60,742 bases of DNA. It comes from Hymenobacter nitidus. Its GTDB lineage: Bacteria > Bacteroidota > Bacteroidia > Cytophagales > Hymenobacteraceae. The DNA is taken from assembly GCF_020447315.1 (NCBI RefSeq), contig NZ_JAJADQ010000017.1, positions 1-60,742 on the forward strand. Direction: 5' to 3'. The notes below the pieces were generated by a model. The model saw only the letters and a program-made list of their open reading frames with translations. It made no database searches and was not told where the DNA came from. Made by a program: the position numbers and the translations under genes. This document shows, piece after piece, positions 14,428-23,294 of this stretch. How positions within the stretch are numbered: position 1 is the first letter of the stretch; each line of letters opens with the position of its first letter.

Positions 14428-15665
14428 TGAGGTGGTCTAGACAAGGTGAACAGAAGAAGGATGTATATTTCTTCTGTTATGGCAAGCAAAGCAAGCGGGG
14501 CGCCGCCCAACAAACGGCGTAAATACGACGAGGCATTTAAGGCTGAAGCGCTGCGCCTGGCCAGCGAGAGCCGCAGCACACAGGCAGCCGCGCGGCAGCT
14601 GGGCATTAGCCCCAAGCTGCTCTACCGCTAGCAGCAAGCCCAGCTCGCGGCCGAAGTGGGCAGTGAAGAAGTGGCGCGCGACCCGGAAGTGCGCGCGCTA
14701 CGCGCCCGTCTGAAACGGACCGAGTAGGAGTTCGATATTCTAAAAAAAGCCTTGGTCATCTTCGGCCAGCCGACCCAGTGAGCACTTATCAGCATATATT
14801 GCCCAGCGCGCCGCCCAGGTGCACGTACGCCAGCTCTGCCAGGCGCTGCGCGTGGCCCCGGCTGCGTATTACGCCTAGCGTCACCGCCGGCAACAGCCAG
14901 TGGTCGGACCGGCGTGGCAAGTGGCCGTGCGCGAAGCTTTTGCCCACCACAGCCAGCGCTACGGCACCCGCCGGCTGCGGGCGGAAGTGCAGGCCCACGG
15001 CCACGCCGTAGGTCGTTGGCGCATCCGCCGCTTGCTGCGCGCCCATGGCCTGCGGGCCCAACAGCCCCACTCGTTCGGGCCCCGCCACCCATTCCAACCC
15101 AGCCGTGTGCGCTGCCCCCAACCGCTTGCTCGACCATCCGGCCCCGACCGTCCCCAACCGGGTGTGGGTGGACCACGTCACATGCTTGCCCCGGCAAGGC
15201 GGCGGCTGGCTGTACCTGGCCGTCTGGCTCGACCGCAGCTCGCGCAAAATCGTGGGCTGGGACGTGCGTGACACCATGCCTGAAGACCTGGTCAGCGAGG
15301 CGCTCCGCCGGGCCCTGGCCGTGCGCCGGCCGGGCTTATTGTGCACTCCGACCAGGGCAGCCAGTACACGGCCACCCGCTTCAGGGACTTACTGGCCCGC
15401 AACGGTGCCGTGCAGAGCATGAGCCGGCGCTGCAACTGCTACGATAATGCCCATACCGAATCGTTTTGGAGCCGCTTCAAAGCCGAGCTACTCGACGGCG
15501 GCAGCTTCCCGGGCCTGACGGAAGCCCGGCTTGAAATCAGCTACCACATCGCCTATTACAAAGCCGAACGACGTCATTCCGCCCTCGGTTACCGCGCCCC
15601 CAACTACTTCGAATCCCAACTCAAAACCACGTCCCAATTGTGTCCGGCTTAGCTAGACCACCTCA
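14428..15665 (+). mobile_element. Decayed IS3-family element, 1238 bp
   Basis: Terminal inverted repeats TGAGGTGGTCTAG at 14428-14440 and 15653-15665 bound an IS3-type orfA/orfB pair. A second partial end copy (TGAGGTGGTTT) lies 11 bp before the left end. No clear target duplication. Both transposase genes are broken. The left part (acagaagaagga..gtatatttcttctgttatggca) matches the IS remnant at 28368-28969. Confidence 0.82.
14461..15652 (+). pseudogene. IS3-family transposase orfA/orfB remnants
   Basis: OrfA gives the HTH protein RRKYDEAFKAEALRLASESR then STQAAARQLGISPKLLYR, followed by an amber codon (14629) at a conserved Trp and another (14725) at a Gln before EFDILKKAL. OrfB is spread over three frames: a helical N-terminal part with an amber at 14876 after YYA, LCQALRVAP and HSQRYGTRRLRAEV; then VPNRVWVDHVTCLP with the first catalytic Asp; then MHSDQGSQY with the second Asp and HTESFWSRFKAELLDGG with the Glu. 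Two frameshifts and three ambers exclude an active enzyme unless trans-complemented. Confidence 0.85.
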
Positions 15666-15668
15666 CAT

Positions 15669-16181
15669 TTAAAATGTAGACACTTTAAAAACAGGACTAT
15701 AGCTTATTGTTGTAGAATTTTTATCTTTATATTTTACTTTTAATCTGTATGTAAACTGCTCATTTATGATTAGTGTTATAGGCACAGCATTATACCCTAG
15801 CTCATTTGTTATAACAGAAGAAGTTATAAATTGAGGACTGTATTCCTCTCCAGTAGATTTAACAACGCTAATATCAATTTTTAAATTTTTAACTGGTTTG
15901 AAAAAATTATCAAAATACGTGGCGTAACACCAGAATGAAATAGACTCTCCTGGCTTAAAAGATGGAAATATTTTTTGACGCTCTCTTAAGTAGAATGGAA
16001 TATTTTCAGGAGTATATTCCATATATTTTGGAGGACTTTTGAACCCTATTATTGCAAAATGCTCAAGCTTATCTGGAAAATTATAATAATTATTAACTTT
16101 AGTTGTTTTACAACTTTGGGTCAATACTATAAATATTGAAACAAAAAAAGTTACTGAAACTCGAGTACTTATAGAAGCCAT
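15669..16181 (-). CDS. Putative lipoprotein, AT-rich
   Basis: 170 aa. A signal peptide (VTFFVSIFIVLTQSC, about residues 9-23) ends in a lipobox-like LTQSC, so Cys would be lipidated and the protein anchored to the inner or outer membrane. The mature part is beta-rich: KLEHFAIIGFKSPP, FKPGESISFWCYATYFD, KNLKIDISVV, YNAVPITLIINEQFTYRLKVKYKD, like a single immunoglobulin-like sandwich. The stop lies 3 bp from the IS3 end, so the last residues could be altered by the insertion. Base composition is markedly more AT-rich than the backbone, like the 445-aa gene behind it. Function unknown. Confidence 0.6.
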   Translation of the reverse strand: MASISTRVSVTFFVSIFIVLTQSCKTTKVNNYYNFPDKLEHFAIIGFKSPPKYMEYTPENIPFYLRERQKIFPSFKPGESISFWCYATYFDNFFKPVKNLKIDISVVKSTGEEYSPQFITSSVITNELGYNAVPITLIINEQFTYRLKVKYKDKNSTTISYSPVFKVSTF

Positions 16182-16903
16182 GGTATTATTTCTTGATCAA
16201 AAGAAATGAAGCATTGAGCATAATTAAGCGATGAAAATGATTGCCAGTAGTCCTTCCATGCCTATGATTATGCCCATAGCAGCCGATAGGATTTGTCTGA
16301 GCGTAATTATTATGAATCGAACTACAATAGGCAAGTTGAGGGAAAAGCGCAATTCATGCATTAGTATCCCACCAGCATAAAGAGTGGTCATTGCAAATTG
16401 TCTATTGCGCCATACTGCATGGAAGATTATATAAAATTTTTAGGCCATTATAGGCCTGTTTATGCGCCATTGTCCAGGTCGGTTGATGATACATCAGTCC
16501 AATATATTGTAAAGTGACAGAGCTCGCTTCTCTTGACCTTAACCATTGTTCAATGCTGCCTCTTAGCATTTAAGTGTATAACATTTTTCAGTTGCTGAGC
16601 ACATTCCTACGCAGATATAATCGGTAATACTCCAACACAGGCGACCTTGACATTACCGTAGCCTGTGCTGGGGCATTACCGACTTATTTACAGCCTGCTT
16701 TCATGATTGTCTGACCAGCACATATAGCTTCTGTTCCAAAGACCAGACCAACATAGTTGAGTCACTCGCTTATTTGCCATGCAAATGATATAAAACCACT
16801 TGTACTAAACGCCAATGTATCAAACCTTCAATCATAAATAATGCCTGAATTAAAATGTACATAGACCATCATAATCAAGGTATTATTCTCAGGTGAAATA
16901 CAG
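16182..16903. other. 722-base non-coding stretch, AT-rich
   Basis: No gene supported on either strand. It contains the long hairpin at 16622-16681. The rest is AT-rich with scattered short frames. It may carry the promoter of the lipoprotein (minus) and the 3' end of the 445-aa gene transcript. Confidence 0.5.
16622..16681. terminator. Long hairpin downstream of the 445-aa gene
   Basis: Arms 16622-16642 and 16661-16681 pair over 21 bp with three mismatches and an 18-base loop. It lies about 220 bp after the stop of the minus gene at 16904. It may be a terminator or a structured RNA; no strong T-run follows on the minus strand. Confidence 0.4.
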
Positions 16904-18241
16904 TTAAATATTAAATAACTCGTCTGTTGTTGTTTCATCTAGTCCAAAGATAAGCGAATCTCCAGAGAATTTAATGCCTTTTGAATTATCTTGTGAAAGG
17001 CTCCGAAAAGTCTCTGTTGCATTCAGGTTATCAATTTCAGCTAATATGCGAGCATATTCAGTATGATCAATAGATCCTGCTGTTCTTTGCAACCTAGCAT
17101 ACAAAGGGTCTTTCTTTGCTTCCTCTCTCCTAATCCTATCATTCAAAGCCCGAAGTTTGATATCGGTAATACAAGGTTCGGATGAGTCATTTATATCCTG
17201 GAAATGGGAATACGTAGAAGTATTGCAGGCGACTGCCAATGCCATCCCTATTGGCATCTTGGCTTTAAAATTGCCAGTATAAGTAAATGTGTTCTTGTAG
17301 TTAATCTTTTGCTTAAACACTGAACTAGTGTAACTAGCGTTGATTGATACAGAAAACCCTGAGAAAAGCCCAAATACTAATGATGATTTAGCTTCTGGAT
17401 CGGTTATCGGTTCAAATTTAAAAAAACCAGTACCATTTAAAGCAGCAGCATTGATGGCTTCAAATATTTTTTTTGCTTCTTCAAACATCTGTCTTCCATA
17501 TTGTTCTGTAAATATAGATCCTTCTTTATAATTTGATTTAATAATATTATTTCTATAGAGGTCGCGAACAATGCTTTCGTATTCTCCGGATCCAAGTTTA
17601 AACCAACCGAAGCTCGCTGAAGCCGATATATGTGTTCTTGCATAACTCCAGACTTGGGAGATTTCACATTCTATCTCTGCGGTCCACGGCTCTCCTCGAA
17701 ACTCTGCTTCACCAGTGATATTTATTCCAAATTGAGGATTAACTATCATTCCTTCGCCGCGATTACGCGCTGCCACTACACTAGCAAAACGTGTATTTGC
17801 AGCTCCTACTACGAACGTAAATTCATTGCCTATACTCAAGGTATCAGGAAAAACTGCATCACCGCCAGAGTTAATTCCCAACACATTACCCGCAAATGTT
17901 GGTTGTACTTTAACATTAATCAAAAAAAGTGGCAATAAACGGGGGTTTTTAATATTGTAATCGTTTTTAATTTTTTTTTCAATTTGTTTCGTTTGATATT
18001 CCGTGATCTCTATTTTTGCTTTACCGCCCATAACCCCACCACAGATACTCTGATATTTTCCATCAACTAAATCGTAAAACGAGTCACTTATGCCCCAGTA
18101 AGTCACAAGGAAATCGGTTAAATTCTCGCCTAAAGAGGAGTTTATGGATTGTGGAAAGTAATAGAACTGATTTGGATCTTCACTATCCTGGTACGCAACA
18201 ACACCCGCTGCTCTCGTTCCGTTATTGAATTTTGCTGCCAT
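16904..18241 (-). CDS. Unrecognised 445-aa beta-rich protein
   Basis: No family recognised. The N-terminus (AYQDSEDPNQFYYFPQSI) has no signal peptide. Three parts can be seen: an alpha/beta-looking N-terminal third with GGVMGGKAKIEITEYQTKQIEKKI; a middle with repeated strands (NEFTFVVGAANTRFASVVAA, PWTAEIECEISQVW, ISASASFGWFKLGSG); and a run of alternating polar and hydrophobic residues at about 300-365 (FSVSINASYTSSVFKQKI, then KNTFTYTGNFKAKMPIG) that could form amphipathic beta-hairpins. The C-terminal 80 residues are helical and charged. Strong AT bias against its neighbours suggests recent transfer. Pore-forming or secreted function is only a speculation. Confidence 0.6.
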   Translation of the reverse strand: MAAKFNNGTRAAGVVAYQDSEDPNQFYYFPQSINSSLGENLTDFLVTYWGISDSFYDLVDGKYQSICGGVMGGKAKIEITEYQTKQIEKKIKNDYNIKNPRLLPLFLINVKVQPTFAGNVLGINSGGDAVFPDTLSIGNEFTFVVGAANTRFASVVAARNRGEGMIVNPQFGINITGEAEFRGEPWTAEIECEISQVWSYARTHISASASFGWFKLGSGEYESIVRDLYRNNIIKSNYKEGSIFTEQYGRQMFEEAKKIFEAINAAALNGTGFFKFEPITDPEAKSSLVFGLFSGFSVSINASYTSSVFKQKINYKNTFTYTGNFKAKMPIGMALAVACNTSTYSHFQDINDSSEPCITDIKLRALNDRIRREEAKKDPLYARLQRTAGSIDHTEYARILAEIDNLNATETFRSLSQDNSKGIKFSGDSLIFGLDETTTDELFNI

Positions 18242-18381
18242 GTTGTATTAGGTTAAAAAGGCGGTGAAAGATTTAATGCATTTAAATGCCTAAATGTCTA
18301 CAATCATTCATTGAAGCACATCAGTGCTACCACTGAGTTTGAATCGCCGCTACCCTGGCGAAAGACGACGCGGTGAACTAG

Positions 18382-18480
18382 GAGAACATCAAAAAATGTG
18401 GGGCAGTGGGGTTAAGCGGCCATCGGTAGGGGCTCGGCCAGCAGGGGCCGGAAGCCGGGGTATTGCTGCCGAAAACAGTA
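18382..18480 (+). mobile_element. End fragment of a second ISKra4-like element or MITE
   Basis: Starts with a variant of the 24-bp terminal repeat (two changes) and continues GTGGGGTTAAGCGGCCATCGG, closely matching the right end of the MITE read inward. It stops exactly where the full IS begins at 18481, so a later insertion or a tandem arrangement has truncated it. Confidence 0.65.
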
Positions 18481-18561
18481 GAGAGCATCAAAAAGTGTGG
18501 GGCAGTCCAGGTCAGTAGCTTCACCGACTAACTTGGGAGGCCGTACTTGTCGGTGAAGAAC

Positions 18562-19245
18562 ATGACCCAGCCACCCGCTACTTCAATTCCTGACCGCCTG
18601 GCGGTGGGCTACCAACTCAAGATTCATCTACTGGGTATCAGTCCGCAAATCAGCCGGCGCGTGCTGGTGCGGGGCGATACCACCCTAGCCGAGTTGCATC
18701 ATATCTTCCAGGTAGTAATGGGCTGGGAAAACGGGCACCTGCACTTCTTTCATCTCTGGGGCAAGGACTACGGCCTGAGCTATGCCGGCGGCACGTGGTA
18801 TGCCGATGATGCCCGGCGGGTCCACTTGGGCGATTTTGTGTGGCGGGTCAACGACAAGTTCACCTACACCTACGACTTCGGCGACTACTGGCAGCACCAG
18901 GTGCGGGTCGAGAAACTACTGCCGCCGACGGCCGTGCCAACCGCTCCGGTTTGCGTGAGTGGCCGCCGCGCCTGCCCACCGGAAGAGGTAGGCGGCCCCA
19001 GCGGCTATGACCAGCGGACCCTGGACCAATTCAGCTGGCATTACGAAGCTCAGGACCGCTTGCTGGCCGGCGAGGATATTCGGGAAGACGACGTGCCGAC
19101 CTGGTTCTGGACTTACCAACCGGAGCACTTTGACAAGGGGCTAGTCAACCAACGGTTGGCCAAAGTGTATCAACTTAAGGGTAATCCCGATTTTCTGCTT
19201 TCGCAGGGCGGCTACGACTATTTCTTCGCGGATTTAAAATCCTGA
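18562..19245 (+). CDS. PRiA4_ORF3 / IS1096 TnpR-like passenger protein
   Basis: 227 aa from the ATG at 18562; a TTG at 18547 is an alternative. The family marks are YQLKIHLLGISPQISRRVLVRGDTTLAELHHIFQVVMGWENGHLHFF at the start, the strand KFTYTYDFGDYWQHQV in the middle, and CVSGRRACPPEEVGGPSGYDQ with a final WFWTYQPEHFD. Proteins of this family (plasmid pRiA4b ORF-3 type) ride in IS elements; their biochemical role is not settled. The gene is intact whereas both other genes of the element are broken. Confidence 0.85.
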   Translation: MTQPPATSIPDRLAVGYQLKIHLLGISPQISRRVLVRGDTTLAELHHIFQVVMGWENGHLHFFHLWGKDYGLSYAGGTWYADDARRVHLGDFVWRVNDKFTYTYDFGDYWQHQVRVEKLLPPTAVPTAPVCVSGRRACPPEEVGGPSGYDQRTLDQFSWHYEAQDRLLAGEDIREDDVPTWFWTYQPEHFDKGLVNQRLAKVYQLKGNPDFLLSQGGYDYFFADLKS

Positions 19246-19302
19246 AATATGTATCAGAAAAACCAAGTGGTTTTTCTGATACAGCCCAGATAGTTTTGCG
19301 CC

Positions 19303-19909
19303 ATGCAATAGGCCGTCATTTTCGTGCGCGTCTCCAAAAAGGAGCAAGACTACCAGCGGCAGGTGGAAGACCTGCGCGCCGTAGCCCAGAGTCAGGCCGT
19401 CCAGGTCGTAGCCGAGATTGCGGAGAAGATTAGTGGAGCGAAAAGGAATCAGGACCGAGAAGGGATTCAGCAGTTATTGGCGCTGAGCCGCCGGGGCACC
19501 ATCCAGAAAGTATTGGTCAGCGAAGTCTCGCCCCTGGGCCGCTCCACGGTGGAAGTGCTGCAAATCGTCGAGGAGCTGACGCAATTGGGCATCAGCATTT
19601 ACCGGTATCGAGACACTGAAGAATGGGAAACGTAATCCGGTGGCGCAATTCATGTTCACGCTGCTGGCTGAATTTGCCCGCCTGGAACGCGAGACCCTGC
19701 GCGAGTGCATTCTCTCGGGCATGGACGAGGCGCGCCGGCAAGGCGTCACGATTGGCCGGCCGTTGGGCGTGACAGAAGAAAAGGCCGTCTTTCTGAAAAA
19801 ATATGCGGCCGTCGCCCGGCAGCTGCGCGCGGGCCTGAGCGTCCGTAACACGGCGAAGCTGTGCGACGTGGCCATCAATACGGTGCGTAAAGTGAAAGCC
19901 TTGCTGTAA
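19303..19909 (+). pseudogene. Serine recombinase (resolvase-like) of the ISKra4 element, broken
   Basis: The start MQ is followed at once by an amber codon (19309), then AVIFVRVSKKEQDYQRQVEDL with the catalytic Ser of RVSKKEQ, EISEKISGAKRNQD-like and VLVSEVSPLGRSTVEVL. Near 19610 the frame shifts by one base: the family sequence ETLKNGKRNPVAQFMFTLLAEFARLERETLRE continues in the other frame and ends in an HTH tail (LSVRNTAKLCDVAINTVRKV). One amber plus one frameshift make it inactive. Such small recombinases commonly accompany ISKra4-type transposases. Confidence 0.8.
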
Positions 19910-19927
19910 TCCTTACCCCCCAGCCCC

Positions 19928-21319
19928 ATGAACTTCAAATTACAACTGGTGGCTTGTGCGTCAGAAGGCGACGAGCCCACCCTCAAAGACGTGTTCACAT
20001 GGAGCCGGGAGGACCTGAGCTTAGCCAGCGTAGGCCTGACGCTGGCCGAATCGAAAGCGCTGCTGCAACGCCTTCAGCAAAAGATGATTGCGCAGCAGAT
20101 AGCGACGCGTTTGCAGCTGCAGCATCCCGTCGGCTTACGGAAGAAGGGCAGCTATTCGCTCCAACTGAAAACCTTGTTTGGGAACGTCACCGTCGATAGC
20201 CCGCGCTACTATCTGCCGCCTACCGAGGCGGGACCTAAGACCTTCAGCCCGCTCCTGCACCTGTTTCCGCAGCACGTGACGCCGGAGCGGCTGTACCTGG
20301 AAACCAAGTAGGCCAGCCTGATTCCCTACCAGAAAACGGCCGATTTGCTCCACGACGTGCTGCCCCTGAGTGCGAAACTCTCGGGCACGACCATTCAGCA
20401 GCACTTGCACGTGGTGGTCGAGGCGCAGGAACAGCAGTTGCCCCCGGAGGTGGCCACTTTTCACGGTAGTTATCAACTGGAACGCGAGGACTTGCCGTGC
20501 CCGCCCCGCCCGCTGGTGGTCGGCCTCGACGGCGGCTACGTCCGACACTGGCATAAAAAAGGCTGTTTCGAGGTGATAGCTGGCAAAAGCATTCCGGCGG
20601 AGGGGCCAGCCAAATGCTTTGGCTTTGTGCAAGAAATAGATGCCAAACCGCGCCGACGCGTATTCGAGGTATTGCGCTCGCAGGGATTACAGGCTAATCA
20701 GTCAGTGGAATTTTTCACCGACGGCGCCGCGGTGCTGCGGTCGCTGACCAGTTATTTGAGTGCGGAGTCCATGCATATCTTGGACTGGTTTCACCTGACC
20801 ATGCGCCTGACGGTGCTGCACCAATACGCGCTTGGCTTCGCTCAGGTCGATGCGGCCGGGGGAAAAGCGCTGCAAGATGTCTTGACCAGCATCAAGTGGC
20901 ATCTCTGGCACGGCAACGCCGAGCGGGCCCTGGAGAAAATACGGGACTTGGACGACACGCTGACCACGCACCAGGAGAACCCGCTCGTGGCCCGGAAATA
21001 CAGCAAGTGTAAGCCGTTGGTCCGGCTAATGGCTGATTTTTACACTTACGTTGAGCAGAACAGCGGCTTTATTGTCGATTACGCCGAGCGGTACCGCTAC
21101 GGCGAACGCGTCTCCACCGGCTTTGTTGAATCAGCGGTCAACCAGGTCCTGGCCAAGCGAATGGTGAAGCGGCAACAAATGCAGTGGACTAAAAAAGGAG
21201 CGCACCTGCTTGTGCAGGCCCGCACGAAGGTGCTCAACGAGGAATGGGAAGACTGTTTTCGGAAGCAGTATCCCGGCTTCCTGTCAGTGCCAGCAGAACC
21301 GATGCAGATGGCCGCCTAA
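19928..21319 (+). pseudogene. ISKra4-family DDE transposase interrupted by one amber codon
   Basis: A single frame of 463 codons interrupted only by TAG at 20309-20311, where relatives have Trp (YLETK-stop-ASLIPY). N-terminal part: NFKLQLVACASEGDEP, then GSYSLQLKTLFGNVTVDSPRYYLPP. Catalytic part: VVGLDGGYVRHWHKKGCFEVIAGK (first Asp), FFTDGAAVLRSLTSYL (second Asp), the Trp-His motif LDWFHLTMRL, and VESAVNQVLAKRMVKRQQMQW (Glu). Only read-through or an amber suppressor would restore it. It ends 6 bp before the right terminal repeat. Confidence 0.85.
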
Positions 21320-21455
21320 CCCCATTGCCCCACACTTTTTGATGCTCTCCAGGAGTTGGGGTAGCGCTAGAGTAGGAACAGAAACTATCGGTAGGGAAGT
21401 CTGAACCGATTTAGAGCATATTGAAATACTCTCAGAAAACGAGAAATAGCAGGTT

Positions 21456-21496
21456 AACGCACCAGCTTGTCGTCTCAGACGACAAGCTGGTGCGTT
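21456..21496. repeat. 41-bp perfect palindrome, 19-bp arms, stop codon in loop
   Basis: Arms 21456-21474 and 21478-21496 are exactly complementary, with a 3-base centre TCA that is the TGA stop of the recombinase gene on the minus strand. The arm encodes the last residues (THQLVV). There is no T-run, so it is more than a simple terminator; a recombinase or resolution site is possible. Confidence 0.8.
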
Positions 21497-22194
21497 GCTG
21501 GTTGCACAAGTTCCGCCTCTGCACGAATTAATAGGCGTCGCACCGTAGCCAAGTGGAAGGCTTTGCCGCGGCGGGTGCGGTAGCCGGCCTCGTTAAGTTC
21601 GCGGGCAATCTGCGTCAGGTTGTGGCCTTGTAGCTGCAGAAGCGTCGCCACCCGACTCGCCTGTTTATTGGCTTGGTGTTCCCGGGCGTTTTGCTGGCGC
21701 ACGGCTAAGCCTCGTTGCCGAGCCTCAGCCGTCAGGTTCGCCGGCGTGCCCAATGTGGCCCCACGCGCTTTTTTGGCGGTGAGCGCGTCTTTTGTGCGCT
21801 TCGAGATGGTTTCGCGCTCGTGCTGGGCGATGACGGCAAAGAGACCCACAGTGAGTGTATTCGCGTCGGGCATGTCGCAGCAGACAAATTCCACGCCCGC
21901 GTCGCGCAGGGTGAAGATAAAGCCCGCGTTGCGTGAGAGCCGGTCCAACTTGGCGATGAGCAGTACCCCGCCCGCCTGCCGGGCCGCGGCGATGGCGGCC
22001 AGCAGTTGGGGCCGGTGGTTCTTTTTACCGCTCTCGATTTCCACGAACTCCCCGCGCAGGGCGGCCGGGTCAGCCACGAAGGCCCGGGCCGCCGCCCGTT
22101 GCGCCTCCAGGCCTAAGCCCGATGCCCCCTGCTTCTGGGTCGAGACCCGGTAGTAAGCGAAGTAAGGGCGAGTGGACGGGGCAGAAGTACGCAT
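21475..22194 (-). CDS. Serine recombinase A (resolvase/invertase family)
   Basis: 239 aa. The resolvase catalytic domain has the nucleophile Ser18 in YYRVSTQKQGASGLGLEAQR, Arg-containing LLIAKLDRLSRN, VCCDMPDANTLTVGLFAVIAQHERETIS, and KDALTAKKARGATLGTP. The C-terminal part is a small HTH: LLQLQGHNLTQIARELNEAGYRTRRGKAFHLATVRRLL. It would cut and rejoin DNA through a serine-phosphotyrosine-free (phosphoserine) intermediate. It is divergent from a close relative at 22305-23009; its 3' end is built into a 41-bp palindrome. Possible roles are multimer resolution or DNA inversion. Confidence 0.9.
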   Translation of the reverse strand: MRTSAPSTRPYFAYYRVSTQKQGASGLGLEAQRAAARAFVADPAALRGEFVEIESGKKNHRPQLLAAIAAARQAGGVLLIAKLDRLSRNAGFIFTLRDAGVEFVCCDMPDANTLTVGLFAVIAQHERETISKRTKDALTAKKARGATLGTPANLTAEARQRGLAVRQQNAREHQANKQASRVATLLQLQGHNLTQIARELNEAGYRTRRGKAFHLATVRRLLIRAEAELVQPATHQLVV

Positions 22195-22304
22195 ATAGAA
22201 GGAGCAAAACCGGGGAATTCGACAAAGCTAACATTTTCCAAACGCTCGTTTATAGAACGTTATATTGGGTATCTTGCGGCGCTTTTCCTCCCCAATCGCC
22301 CCCG

Positions 22305-23009
22305 ATGCTGCCGCTGACTCCCGCCAAGAAGTATGTTCCTTACTACCGCGTCTCCACCCAGAAGCAAGGGCAGTCTGGGCTGGGGCTCGAGGCGCAGCGG
22401 GCGGCGGTCGTGGCCTTCGCGCCAGCCGGAGGGCTGGTGGGGGAGGAGTTCGTCGAAGTCGAGAGCGGCAAGAAGAACCAGCGGCCCCAGCTGTTAGCTG
22501 CTATCGCCGCGGCCCGCCGGCATGGAGCCGTGCTGCTCATTGCCAAGCTCGACCGACTGAGTCGTAATGCGGGGTTTATTTTTGCGCTGCGGGATTCGGG
22601 GGTGGAGTTCGTGTGCTGCGATATGCCCGACGCGAATACGCTGACGGTAGGGCTGTTTGCCGTCATCGCCCAGCATGAGCGCGAAACAATTTCCCGCCGC
22701 ACCAAGGATGCACTCACAGCGAAGAAGGCGCGAGGTGCGCAACTGGGTACGCCGGCGAACATGACCGACCAGGTGCGCGAGCAGGGGCGCGCCGTGCAGC
22801 AGCTGAATGCCAAGCAAAGCCAGGCGAACCGGCAGGCTGCCCGACTCGCGTCGCTGTTGCACGCGCAGGGGCATACGCTGCAGCAGATTGCCGGGGAACT
22901 GAATGAGGCGGGGTATCGGACGCGGCGGGGGAAGGAGTTCTTTCCCATGACCGTGCAACGCTTATTGCCACGGTCTACGACGGTGGCTGCGTTGCCTTCG
23001 GTTCAATAG
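22305..23009 (+). CDS. Serine recombinase B (resolvase/invertase family)
   Basis: 234 aa from the ATG at 22305. It matches recombinase A almost throughout (YYRVSTQKQGQSGLGLEAQR, LLIAKLDRLSRNAGFIF, QHERETISRRTKDALTAKKARG, AGYRTRRGKEF), differing mainly at both ends. The frame is open upstream to 22122 but that part overlaps gene A in antisense and is not family-like. The pair is an inverted duplication around a 110-bp shared promoter region, which could itself be a substrate for inversion. All catalytic residues are present in both. Confidence 0.9.
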   Translation: MLPLTPAKKYVPYYRVSTQKQGQSGLGLEAQRAAVVAFAPAGGLVGEEFVEVESGKKNQRPQLLAAIAAARRHGAVLLIAKLDRLSRNAGFIFALRDSGVEFVCCDMPDANTLTVGLFAVIAQHERETISRRTKDALTAKKARGAQLGTPANMTDQVREQGRAVQQLNAKQSQANRQAARLASLLHAQGHTLQQIAGELNEAGYRTRRGKEFFPMTVQRLLPRSTTVAALPSVQ

Positions 23010-23153
23010 AACACTACATGTATGCGCCCGAGGACAAACGCTTAGGAATAATGAAGAAGGAGGCACATAATGAGCAGGAAGCGGACACAATGGAATACTA
23101 ACTATGCTAAAATTTTAGATTCGCCAGTGTGGTGGAGTCTCCAGTCCAAGAAA

Positions 23154-23198
23154 GCAGAGGCGGAGAAAGCGCCTTAGTGGGCTTCTACGCGCCTCTGC
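23154..23198 (+). terminator. Hairpin, possible terminator after recombinase B
   Basis: Nine-base perfect arms GCAGAGGCG (23154-23162) and CGCCTCTGC (23190-23198) around a 27-base loop. It lies about 145 bp after the recombinase stop. No T-run; low confidence as a terminator. Confidence 0.3.
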
Positions 23199-23294
23199 TA
23201 TACTATGTGGTTATTAAAGGCCTTCTTTGCGCGATTCCGCCGCAGGATGTGTAGCTATCAGCAAGGGCTACAGTGGAACTACGGCGAGGATTTT

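Larger units (their letters stand above)
18481..21349 (+). mobile_element. Decayed ISKra4-like element with passenger genes, 2869 bp
   Basis: Perfect 24-bp terminal inverted repeats at 18481-18504 and 21326-21349. Gene order: a PRiA4_ORF3/TnpR-like gene, a serine recombinase-like gene (broken), and an ISKra4-type DDE transposase (one amber). The same termini bound the MITE at 11751-11883. No target duplication was seen. Its left neighbour is an end fragment of a related element. Confidence 0.82.

Noticed and set aside
14629..20311. Amber codons explained by Dcm-site (CCWGG) deamination
   Set aside because: The restored contexts at 14629, 20309 and 45347 are not CCWGG, so this specific explanation does not hold.
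22122..22304. Extended N-terminus of recombinase B from 22122
   Set aside because: This part is antisense to recombinase A and unlike resolvases, while the ATG at 22305 gives a normal length.
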